From Phoronis australis (lineage: Eukaryota; Phoronida; Phoronidae), in the NCBI GenBank assembly GCA_002633005.1, contig NMRA01000081.1, positions 67,995 to 131,994 of the forward strand: a DNA stretch of 64,000 nucleotides, in the 5' to 3' direction. How positions within the stretch are numbered: position 1 is the stretch's first letter; every line of letters starts with the position of its first letter. Made by a program: the position numbers and the translations under genes. The notes under the pieces are model-generated. The model saw nothing but the letters and a program-made list of their open reading frames with translations. It was not told the origin of the DNA and searched no databases. Of the stretch, positions 36,618-56,742 are shown one piece after another.

Positions 36618-39600
36618 CTTACTTGAAACACAGGGTAATCTACAAAGTAACACAATGCAATATTAAACATATTATTATTCCGCTTCTGTTAACTTGAAAT
36701 GAACTGTGTGCAATACTATGAAAACAGATAAGTGGGTTGAAGAATCAGCGCAAACAGAGATTGGCCAATAGACAGCACTCAATTTCATGGCACTCAAAGT
36801 TCATACATATGTTCACATCCAAACCCAAAGTTCTCAACAGGTGCTCTACAAGTGGAATTTTGTGGCTAACCCATTTTTCCGTTTCTGCCACATATTCAGC
36901 GCCAAATAAGCAAACATTGGGATCAGATGACATTTTTTGCCTCACCAATTTTTATATGGCACATAGTCAGTGCCAAAGGGGTAAACTTGAATCACCCAAT
37001 AACGAAGAATTCTCATCTTTTTATTTCATGCAAAATTCGTTATTGAATGCAATTTACACTGCACCATTCTCGCACATCAATAAGACATATCTGGACTTAG
37101 CCATACAAAGAGTTTAGTTTTTCAATTGTTCAAGTTACAAAAGTATGAACAGGGCTAACAAATTAGGGAGTTTGCGCTTCAATTCATCTAGTTTGGATAG
37201 TCAACAACTTTGATGCCAGGTATTTTTTCAACCACGTATTGTCTCGTATTTCAAATTGCAAACTTAACTTTATGGAATACACATGTAGTGTCCATTACTA
37301 ATGGCATTAGAGAACACCAGTTTAACTTTCACGTCAGCGACTAGCATCATGCTTACGGCAAAACCTATGAACTTCATGTCTGTGTACTTCAATTTCAATC
37401 GTCAACCAAAAAAATGACCAGAATCTGCTCGGCCCCCGTAACAGTGATACTAGACATGTAGTGATGACTGTCCTATTGTTGGTGCCAGTAGGACGGTGGA
37501 GCTCCTATAGGCGCTTCACACACCAGAAAATTTTCGGCAAATTATGCCTTGCACTGACTAAAACATCAAAGTCACATTGTTGTAAATATCTTTTGCACAC
37601 AAAGGGATACCTTAGGAGGCCGTCGATGTATGTAATTCCTTTCAACTTGAATAAATACTCCCGTTATCAAACTTTTTCTTTGAGCAGTCCCTCGTTCAGT
37701 TCCCAAAATCAGTAACTCACCATTTTTAATACTGCGGGCGCCAGGTGGTATAACGCCATATCCCCGGGAGTGCGTAGTGTTCGAAATGGTGAGTTACAGA
37801 TTTTGGTAACAGAACGAGGGACTGCTCACAGAAAACGTTTGATAACGGGAGTATTTGTTTGAGATGGACGGAATTAAATACATCGACGGCCTCCTAAGGT
37901 GTCCCTCTATGCGCAAAAGGTATTTATAACAACGTAGCATTGATATTTTAGTCAGTGCGAGGCATAATTCGCTGAAAATCTTCCGGCTTATGAAGCGCCT
38001 ATAGGAGCTTCACTGTCTCTACTGTGGAGCCAGTAGAGACAGTGGTCACTGTCTACAGTGATACAAGACCGAGGTCAATTTTCTACGCATATTTTAATTT
38101 TTCGACATCCGAGTGTTTACTCAAGTGGCCTGATGTTGATAGTTCATGAAGTAGACCATGTGATGAGCAAAACTAACTGGGCAGTGTAAAATTTCGAGGT
38201 CTATGTCTGCCAAACCTACAGAAGTTCCTAGCCGTATTTTGACCCTAGTCTTCAGACATGAACAGTCATAAACTTCTGATCACTGCAGGAGAGCAGACGC
38301 GATGCCGATGGAATGGATAGTGCAGCTTTGCACCGATGTGGGTAAAAAATTGGTAAGATAAAATCTGACACAAAGTTAGTGCTGTTAAAAACTACAGTCT
38401 TCATTGAGTAAACAAAATTATTTAACAGTGTTGGAAAAAATGGCGTTCTACCGTTATGCTGCTGCTAAAGTTGTGGAGCGATCTTTAGCGACGGCTTTCG
38501 GCGCCATGAAATATTGCGTCACCTATTGGCCAGTTTCTTTTTTCGTCGATTCTTCAATCAACTGCTGTTCTTTCACGAGCTTGCGTACACATCACAACAA
38601 ATTATTGGAACTGATTTCACTTCATTACAAGCGTTTAGAATTTCGATATCGAAAAAACAAATTTCAGAACAAATTTTGCTTCTCCAAAGTTACTATCGCG
38701 AAAATTAGGAAATGGAGCGTGCGTGTGACACGAGCGTATTGTTTTCAAAACGACGACATACTTTTCATTGTTAGAAAAGGCGGAGAGTTACGCAAGAAAA
38801 TGACATTTATTGCACTGTTTTTCACTTAAACGGCTGTAACGCTGGGCAAGGTGAGTATATCAGTTGATTCCCAGATTTTGCATGCACCCCGTCCGGTCTT
38901 TAGCTTTACATTTTGATACAAGTTTCACGGCGCGGTGACGAGCAGAACTACCCTGGCTGCGTGCAATTTCAGGGTCTACGGAAGAAATACACACAGTGGT
39001 ACCTAGCTGTATTTTGACGACAGTCTTCATACAGCTAGCTGCTAGCTGGCTGACATGGCGCAGTTGACCTTACAAGTACTCACTTTAATTATGGTCAATA
39101 ACAAACGCCGATATTAAAATTGCCTTGATATCTAGTTAGACAGTTATCCTTTTGATTATAACCAGAGTGTATGAAATGAAAGTCACCACCGAATATGCTG
39201 TCAATTTTGTAGACCCCGGCTTCATTCAAACACACTCATGGAGGCCGCCATTTTTTCTGGACACTTCAATGACGTCAGAAAAATTGCTTCGCCTTCAAAA
39301 CAGGCACAAAGCAAAAAACACGGCTTAATATAACATATTCCACCAAATAAGTAATATAACCATTGATCTTAATAAAAATGAAATTTAAAATTGGTTAATC
39401 AGTTTTACGGCCATTACAAGAGAATAAAGTGATCAGATGCACTTACATACGGGCATTTGTTCTATTATGTTGCCGAATCACTACCGCACTTTTTCTTTTT
39501 AATATGTAGACCACTGCAATAAATTCAGTTTTTAACCTTAATTATTCAAGGAAGATATGACATATGTCCACAATAGAGTAAAAAGTGACCTAAGTTGCAT

Positions 39601-40128
39601 TATTAAAGAGAAATATGTGATTGGAAACTGGATCGATTAAGCTTTTGTATTCTTACGCGCTAAATGTTTTGTGGTATTCGTGTGTTTCGGGACAGGGTAG
39701 AATTTACTGTTTTTCCCAAGGAATATCGTACTTTTATTTAAAAATCGTCGAGCAAACATTGGCCTCAGAAAATATCGAAGGATGTCACGCGACGACTTGA
39801 ATAAGATTCAAACGCAACTGAAGTTAGCGATACAAAATCACCAGGTTGTATAAACTTTACTTTTTGTACCCCGTTTGCAGTCATGATTGAGCGGTAGTTG
39901 TAGAGAAAGTTTCGTTCGAAGCATCGTAGGTGTACTCGTATATTTAATAAGTTAAGCATTGGTGCTTTAGTTTATGACACTAAAACTGGGCTATATTGAA
40001 GAGCATTCATTCAAGGTGCTACTGTGTCAAGATGTTTTAGAAAAAATTCTTATTTGTTTTATTTTATAATTTATTAGTGAAGACGCCGCAAATTTCGCGA
40101 GTCGTCAATCACAAGCAAGAATACCCGG
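36618..40128. other. Divergent NUP50-PHF21 intergenic region
   Basis: Contains the promoters of both genes, not individually resolved, and the 620-bp inverted repeat at 37440-38066. An open frame at 38440-38829 has no family resemblance and no supporting splice context. I see no RNA gene. Confidence 0.5.
37440..38066. repeat. Long inverted repeat (arms about 285 bp, spacer 58 bp)
   Basis: The left arm 37440-37725 and right arm 37784-38066 are reverse complements with many substitutions (I estimate roughly 80-85% identity). Shared blocks include GCTCCTATAGGCGCTTCA, CACTGACTAAAA, CTTAGGAGGCCGTCGATGTA and ACTCCCGTTATCAAAC, closing on CTCACCATTT/AAATGGTGAG. The outer part of the right arm also holds a perfect 14-bp hairpin at 38011-38044. 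It is probably a foldback element or a head-to-head element pair. A transcript through it would form long imperfect dsRNA. Confidence 0.8.
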
Positions 40129-48697
<8,569 letters not shown>

Positions 48698-49704
48698 CCC
48701 TATCAACACCCACAAGTTGGATGGTCGCCATATTGTTATAGCAGGTGCTTGTTATTTGGTAACCAAAAATATTACATGGAACATGTGCTGTGTAGAAGTA
48801 CTTTTCATTTTCTGTCTTGCATCGTAGATAACAGAGAAATTTGTACACGAGAATGATTTATTTGGTACGAATTAGGAACATGTTGGTTAAAAACATTCAG
48901 TATTGTCGTGCAGCGGTGCATATTGTTGATGATGTTTTGATTTGTGCAGTAAGTTAAATACACTGTGAGTTGTAATGTGGCCTGTTTCACTAAAGTCTCG
49001 TAGCTTCATGACTTTTCGAGGTTGTGCTGTAACTTAAAATTGCAGAGTAGATGTACCACAAAAAATAAAAGTGATAATTTTTCCTAATTTAGTTTAAGTT
49101 TGATTAAACTGCAGAAACAATTGACGCTGTTTAGTTGGCACAGATATACGTCATACTTTGGTTTCGTGGTATTAAGCTGGTTAGTGAAGTAGGCCAAAGG
49201 TTTGCGAAATAAATGTTGTTAATATTGTGACCCAAGTCTGTGAGTGCTTGGTTGGTTGACACATCTGGAGTGTAAGTGCAATTTTTGTGTAAATAGTTGG
49301 GCTGCACAACATTGAATTATATTATTGGATTGTCTATTGGCGGTAATGTTTACTTGAAATAAGTTTACGGTTTACTGCTGTTTGTACATTTTGAAATATA
49401 TTTATTCATTACTGTTTTTGCAAGTGAATTCTGACATGTGCCTCATGGCATTCAGAAACTGTATTGTTTGTATTTAGCCCAACAAAAAGCATGAAATTGT
49501 CGGCAGAATTGTGTAAGTTCTGCGGATAATGTTTGTGCTGGTGGAACTTCAGCAGGAGATGTACGATGTGAAGAAATATAGTAGTGGAGTGCAACAACCT
49601 CATTATTATTCATGTCTTAAAGCTTAGTCTAAGTGCAATATGTAAGGTATGTATCCATTTTGGCATAGTAGTTATGGCTCTTGTTGAATTGTTATGTTTT
49701 ACGG

Positions 49705-49905
49705 TACACGCCGAAAGTATTGAGACGAAATGACATGGAATTCATGACAGCTGGTTAGAAACTGAATTCTTTGTTTAACTGGCCTTTGCTTATGTCCGGA
49801 AATCAACAGGAAAGTTAGTAAGGGTGGCTGAGGCAATCGGTAATTACAATTTTGCCACCTTTTTATAATTATTACCTGTGATTTCTGCTGTTAACAGAAT
49901 TAGCA
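49705..49905. repeat. Dispersed repeat C
   Basis: Shares AGTATTGAGACGAAATGACA and a TTATTACCTGTGATTTCTGC block with 1245-1420 and with both ends of 63594-64000. In all three the two blocks occur in the same order, so they probably mark one element family. Class unknown. Confidence 0.45.
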
Positions 49906-51045
49906 TCGTTGTAAACGATATTTTGTCTCTGATTACTTTAGTCGTGTACTGTTCGTTGTGACGTTCTGATACACACACGGTTCTCTCGGTGTTATACAGG
50001 TAGTGTTACTGGTTGTCTAGTCAAGCAAACGGTATGGACATTTGTTATCAGAAGCATCATAGTGCATGCATGTTCTGTCTGGTTTTGAGTATTATGTCGC
50101 AAGAACGTGTTGGTGAAGCAAGTGCCTTGCGTAATATCACCTGTGCAGTAATGGGCTCAAATCTTTCACTTGGTTCTTGAAACCGAAATGAGTTAGAAAG
50201 CAGTAGGGGGTCAGATTGTCCAAGGGAATATCTATATTCTTGATGAATATACAACTGCATACGTGTATGCTTGGACTATTCTGTTTTTTAGCGAAAAACA
50301 CATTGGATGATTGTGTGATAATTCTCAGCTTTCTGAAGAAATAAATCAATTGTCGGTGTATAGGTGTCATAATGTCGCACTACTAACGGCTTTTGATTTC
50401 TGTCACCAGCAGTTACATTGTGTCTGTGTCCAATTTCACAGTTGTGGCACAAAGCCCTATAGGTTTGCAAGATGTAGCATAGTGTTGCCGAGTTCATGCA
50501 TTCTCTGTTCATTTTGCATTATGGGTTTAATAGTTTGGTGCATGACACAAGAACCAGTGTTTTTTTCTCAGCACTTACGTGACTATTGTCTGTGAATGAA
50601 ATCTATTATGACAGTATATCCAATAGAGGTCACTGTGTATGTTAATATGAACATTTTGTCTACTACCATTTTTTGTGAATGTCATAAATGATTACAATAT
50701 TTGTCACACTCAGCTTTGTTGAATGCCATACTCGTCCTTGTTAACCATTTTCAGATAAATGCCCACCTCCAAAATTTGCAAATTTTCATTCAATTAGTGT
50801 CCACTTTTAATTTATGCCATCAAACACTCCTTGAAAGCACCCCGTGCTTGTGAAAGCCAGTTTTACCCAAATGTTGGCTCTCAAAACATACGAAAGTCGC
50901 TTACGTGTTTGAGTAACGAACAAGCACCTTTCAGTAATCGGGTAGGAAAATACCTGCACTGTCTTATGATAGGTTTAATTCGACTACACCCGAGTTGGAC
51001 ATTATTGTAGGTTCCTTGATCGATCGTTTAGGCAAGTGCTTACCC

Positions 51046-51282
51046 CAGGGCTTGGAGTTTTCCTCTCTTTTGGTTTCAATTTCTTCTTATTCGACTTTCA
51101 GATTTCTTTTTTTTTTGTCTGTTATCATTAATTTGGTTTTATTCGGGCGAAAACATTTATTTCAGTTAAATTTTTCCACACTTAAAATATTTCTATCACA
51201 CAAGCCTGTTTGCTTATGGAACGATAAATTACCCGGAAAATTTTCCTCTTTTTTGTCATTGGTCCTGTCCTTCCAAGCCCTG
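51046..51282. mobile_element. hAT-like MITE with CAGGGCTTGGA termini
   Basis: This 237-bp element begins CAGGGCTTGGAGTTTTCCTC and ends CCTTCCAAGCCCTG. Its inner part (ATTTCTATCACACAAGCCT, then AACGATAAATTACC) matches the 42725-42949 element. It is non-autonomous: no transposase is present in it or elsewhere in the window. Confidence 0.65.
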
Positions 51283-53263
51283 CTACCTATACTTCTCAAA
51301 AATGTTGTAAAACTTTACTTGGCTCAATGCTCTCCCAGATTTTTATTTTTCCCAATTAAGTGCCCCGATTGTTAGCACAGACGAGTATGGTAATTTCTAA
51401 AGTTCCAAAATTCAGAATTGCATTTACTTGGCTAGAAATTTATTTGTCCCAGTGCTGTAATACTATGTACTTAACAAGTCTTCAACTATTATTTGTTCAG
51501 TTTTTATTCTTGTGTCCCAATCAATTGAGGTGAGATAACCTATATTATTACATCCTGACTGTGAATGTAATGCCCACTCTTTGCAATACATTTTATGGAC
51601 TGAAGACAATGTGACTCAATTGCTTGTTCTTGTATTATGTGAAACTAACCCTTTCTTAAAGGACGGTAGTACAAACTGAACATGGTTGAATTTTATATGC
51701 AACCTTGCTTTGTTTGAACTGAGGATTAAACATTTTTCTCAAGAATAGACCTGAATAACCAAGCAACATTTAAGAATGAGTTCTTTAAAATTCGTTCCAA
51801 TGTTCTGTTTTTTTTTTTGTTTTTTTTTTATTTCATTTTAACTACAAGAAAGCAGTCCTACCAAATGGTGCTGTGATTTCTGCATTTTATAAAAATACAC
51901 GTCAATACCCACTTCCCAAAATGCCTAAACGCCTTATCTGATTCTGCAATATTTACCCAAAACAGTGTGCATCTGTATGGCTGTCATCCCATACCTATCG
52001 TGGGAACAGCCACTGTATGTCAAATACATGATTGTCGCTTTAATGTAAGATGCAGCACCACCACAATGTAAAACATGTAAACAAAAATACTTCGAAATAT
52101 GACTACCGGAAATGGTTATATTGAGAACTAAGGGTATTTTTGTACTGTTGTACGTTTCTTTAGCAAGGCGCAGAAATGTGACAGTTGACTATAATTGCAG
52201 AGAAACGAACTAAGAATGAATTTTTCGAGACTGCACAAATGACTTGCAACCTTTGCATGTTGCACTGAACAAACACTTTTTCAACTACTACAGTCTTTGT
52301 TTGAAATTCAAAACAATTTTCACTTTGGAAAACAATTCACTTTTAATTAATACCCATCTTGTTGCAAAATCCCCAATTTCTGTGCTGAAGGTATACACTT
52401 GTTTGCGTTAAGTGCAAAAATTCTAAAAAATCTCAGCAATGAGGGTCCTCTATGGCACCTTTGCTGACTTCACACAATGCAAAACACATTTTAGGATAAC
52501 TGGAATGAGAAAAGCGCAAAGTAAAACCATGCATGTCCTGGCACTTGTTTTACAATATTTTTGCAAACATTTAGAACATCCCATACATAGCTTACAAAAT
52601 GTTCCATCTTGTTACTTAACCAACAATTATACCCTTCAGCTAACCAAAGACACTGACTGCATTACAATCCAAAAACATGTTCAAAGATTCCCTTTCAACT
52701 TGGCAGTTAGTAAAAATGCCACTTTGTAAAGTCCTTGGAATTTTTCATAAAATTTAATACTTCAAACTAAACATAAGAGACATTTCATGGGTACAAAAAT
52801 AATATTTTGGAGCACCACATCACAAGCTCACATAAATATGAATATTAAGACTTGCATGTATTTTAATCGAGTCTTGACTCCTACGATTTTGGGGTTGTCA
52901 GATTGAAGTAATGTACCTAAATATGGGACGGACCTACCAGGTAAATACTGGACATTTTATAAAACCTTACTTGAAGCCTCTGTGACAGGCTGAAAGAACA
53001 TCACACATCAGAGAAAAGCAACATACATAGGCATTGTGTTAGCAACTTACCACCAACACAATTCAGTTAGTCTGTAGAGAACCTATAAAGGAATTACTGT
53101 ACATTAAAGTCATTGTCCATTCAGGACCAGCATGCTAGTGATTCTCTGAACAACATGCAGAGCTCAGTGACCTTGCAACTGTGGTGATGACCAGCTACTT
53201 ATTATTTCCTATATCTCTAACTTCACCTCATGGATGAGCTGTATGTTGGCACTTCCTGTCTTC

Positions 53264-53330
53264 TGTATATAATTATCCTGATGATGTTTAATGAATAAAC
53301 GAAACGTTGAACTTATATGAACTTTTTTAT
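53264..53330 (+). ncRNA. Hammerhead-ribozyme-like motif, probably a Penelope-like element remnant
   Basis: CTGATGA at 53278-53284 is followed by a stem II of GTTTA/TAAAC (53286-53290 with 53296-53300, loop ATGAA) and then GAAAC at 53301-53305. This is the order and spacing of a hammerhead core. The flanks TATATAA and TTATATG can pair as stem I. Stem III would be very short, as known for minimal type-I hammerheads in Penelope-like elements. Cleavage activity is inferred, and no reverse transcriptase accompanies it here. Confidence 0.5.
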
Positions 53331-55609
53331 TTGTGCGGCGATCGTTCGTTTTTTAATCTTACTATGGCCAAAAACTGATGTAATTAACAATATGAGAGAT
53401 TTATGACATCAATTTCTGTTCCATTGCAAGGCATTCAACATCCATTATGAAATAAGACCACTACATTTCTGTCCCTCCATGACTGTACTGTGTCAGGAAT
53501 GGTGCTCATTTTTAGCATAAGACCAGACTTCAATTGAACTCCTTTGATCTTTGATTGATTGTCAGAATTCAGCCTAAGACAGCATGTGCCCAATAGCTTC
53601 ACTTTAAAGAGGTCCACCTTTAACACCCCCAAAATGCAGGCAACATATGGAAAATGCAGACTAAATTGACATGCTTTTGAACACCTGAAATACAAGGCAT
53701 GAAATGACTAGATAATTTGATCACAATCTTTTGTCAAATATAAAACATTGGAAGACATGATACCTGGTATAGGACTAATCACAAAAATGGCGATTTTCCA
53801 TCTAAGAACAAGTCCTTGAAACCTTTGTGTAAAAATCCCTTAATATGCTTGTACAACATCTCATACTGAATATTAAGTTCCGTTAATAATAAATCAATAT
53901 GTCAGACAAATTCTAATCAAGCTTACAAATCAATTCTAATTCAAGTACGGAACAACAAGAGGCTAATTTCTCAACATGAAAATCCTAAATCAAAACTTAT
54001 TTTGACAAAAAACATGGACTTATTACCCCTTTAACACATTAGTGTCTTATAAGTGCACTTTAAGAAGGCTGTCCTTGTCATAACTGTCTTAAAAGACAGT
54101 CGGCAGAAATACTCAAGCACAGGTCAATGTAAAAATTAAACATAAACAAAATGGAAATATTACACTGTCTAAAAATCCCTTATGCTTGAAACACATCTCA
54201 TACTGAATATTATGTTTTAATAAAACAATATGCCATAAATAAGATTTAATTATAAACCATTTAAGTATGTAATTTTAGCAGAAGCCAGGACTATTCATTT
54301 ATCAAGTTAACAGCTTCCACTGTGACCTCCAATCATAGACATCTTAATACTATAGCTGTGATGTCTATGCCTCCAATTATTTACCATAGTAAAACCTTCA
54401 AAAGATAACACCATAAAATGATGCATCAGAACTCACTTAAGAACATATACAATTATTGTCATTTTCGTGAGAGCACAAAATGTGTCACTTTCCCCAACTG
54501 TCCTCCCTCCTCGCAAAAGTGCACAAAAGAGTATAATCTGATATTATCATTATTGTTATCTTTAGTCACCATTCTCCACGTACTTTTGGTGTAATAAATG
54601 AGAGGTCGACTGTGTTTTCGGACCACTATCATTATAACCCCCTGCAACAAGTCTCGCCCCCTCTACCTCACTACAGCGTACGTTTTGTAAACACACGAAA
54701 ATGACGGTAACTGCGGATTGTCAACAACTTTCTTAAACGCTCAGCCAAAAGACATTAAAATGTTCGAGGTAAAATGCATGAAAAGATACATGTACACATT
54801 CAAAATACTGTTTTGTGAAATGTCACGCTTCAGTGCATTTTAACTGCCCTCATTGACCTTTTCAACAGAAAGTGATTCGTTCATTAAATGTCAGTGAAGG
54901 CAGACAAAGCAGCTTAAAGAAAAAATGCTACCCTTTTGTAAAACAGTATAATATGCATGTAGGCCTCTGCCCTTAAACGTGAAGTAGCACGTATATCTGA
55001 ATTTAGGCACATGAGCCTTTATGGGAAAAACTATAGTAAAACAATCAAGAGCAACTTTTGAACAGCACATGAGTGATGGTTGATTTATCTGTTACATAAC
55101 TATTTCAGCTTAGTCAACACACTGCATGTCACATACAACTTTGAATCGACTTCGAACATGACGATTGCAATTTGCAGTTACAGTGGTCCAAAAGTCACAT
55201 ATAACTTCTTCAGCGTCAAACAAATGTCGGAGCAAAATTGTATGCACTGTATTCCAACCTATAAGTCTTGTACAAATTTTTAGCTTGAAAAATTAAGTTA
55301 GAACATCTCTCTCTACATTCCAATTAGTCACATACAATAGTTGATCACAAACTTTTATATGGCTGTGTGTAGACAGACTGATCAAAAGTCAAACAAAAAC
55401 AATACCTTGAAGGTTCAAATTTACACCCACATGAATGTGCTTATGTGCAGAATTTAAGCAAATGCAATGTTTTGAACAATGTATAATTTCAGATACAGGT
55501 ACAACAACCCAAGTATACAGCTATAGTATACGAAACAAGAAGCAAACTTCATAAACCAAAATACTAACCAGACATGAATATTCGCCTGATGCTCTTTTCT
55601 TACTCTGCG

Positions 55610-55745
55610 ACACACTATGCTTAAATGCATTGCAATCACATGTACAAATTATACACACTATGCTTAAATGCATTGCAATCCCATGTACAAATTATACACA
55701 CTATGCTTAAATGCATTGCAATCCCATGTACAAATTATGCACACA
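55610..55745. repeat. Tandem repeat, 43-bp unit, about three copies
   Basis: The unit ACACACTATGCTTAAATGCA and its continuation (ATTGCAATC, CATGTACAAATTAT) repeats three times with one or two substitutions per unit (CAATCACATG against CAATCCCATG). A copy of another dispersed repeat follows at about 55900. Confidence 0.85.
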
Positions 55746-56248
55746 AAAACCAATAAAGGTTTGGCTAATAAGCCACACAATTCATAATATAATGCAATAG
55801 AACATTAGACTTATCTCCTCAAATGCTGAGTGAAAAATAAATTAAATTAGAAATAAATACTGTAACAGTTACTGTATATTACTTCTTCAGCTACTTAACA
55901 CATAATATGGCAGACAAGTGAAATTTCATTTTTACATAATTCTCAACATAACATTAAGAAAGTTTCAGTTGATGATTAGTTGGTACTATACCCATGTCAT
56001 AAAATGTTACTTGCAAGTTTGTATCATTTGCTGCAAGGTCACCAGCCTTTGGAAATTAGAAAAAGAAAAACACCCATGCGGTCCAAACAATTCCATAGCC
56101 ACACCCCAAAATTTCAGCTTCAATCCTCCTAAACTTCGGCCCCAAGACCAGCAAGCACCAAACCAACGCCCCTCAACTCCACACATGGACCGACAACGCT
56201 CCATACCCAGTGGCTGAACTCCATACCTGGGGACCAAATCCCCCCCCC

Positions 56249-56269
56249 CCCGGACTATNCCCGGACTAT
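56249..56269. repeat. 10-bp overlap duplicated across the N at 56259
   Basis: CCCGGACTAT occurs directly before and directly after the N, preceded by a C-run. It is best read as an unmerged contig overlap. Confidence 0.75.
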
Positions 56270-56742
56270 CAATTAGGTATGAAGGGGTACGGAGTTTGGT
56301 GAATGGGGCACAGGGTCTAATCTCCCAACTAAAGATTGGACTTGAAACTTAACCAGCTACGCCGCATGATTAGAGTAAGAATTTGTAAGTTGCCGCAAAA
56401 CTTGCCATGGAATCTGTCAATTTTCGAGTCATGTTTGAAGTACAGAGACTAGATCTCGGGTTGAGATTTGGCGCCGGTATTTTCAGAGCACGTGAAGTCT
56501 CTAGGGGTGCAGGCATGGATGTAACATAGTGGGTTTGGTGCTTTTTGGTCTGGGACTGGAGCCCAAGGTATCATACAGTGAAGCTGGAATTTAGAGGCAT
56601 GACCATGGAATCATTTACTACGTCCTGAATTTTGACCTCTGTTTCAGTGGGAAATAATGAAAAATTACCAAACAGTTTTGAGCGAGAGAGTTATCATACA
56701 CGGTCTTAAAGCTTTCAACTGTAAGATAACCTGATGAAATTG

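Larger units (their letters stand above)
48698..56742. other. PHF21 and SLC45A 3' flanks and 8 kb of repeat-rich non-coding DNA
   Basis: Candidate PHF21 poly(A) signals AATAAA lie at 49064-49069 and 49208-49213. The stretch holds a hAT-like MITE (51046-51282), a hammerhead-like motif (53264-53330), a 43-bp tandem array (55610-55745) and a contig junction (56259). Open frames here are short and without family resemblance. I see no further gene. Confidence 0.5.

Noticed and set aside
36737-37117. 126-codon open frame next to NUP50 exon 1
   Set aside because: It begins on a non-ATG codon, has no family match and biased AT-rich composition.
38404-38829. 141-codon open frame upstream of PHF21
   Set aside because: It starts on TTG (first ATG at 38440), resembles no family I know, has no splice or regulatory support, and has unremarkable composition. 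Probably chance.
56007-56237. Minus-strand open frame rich in Gly/Trp near the C-run
   Set aside because: Low-complexity sequence with no family match, beside a contig junction.
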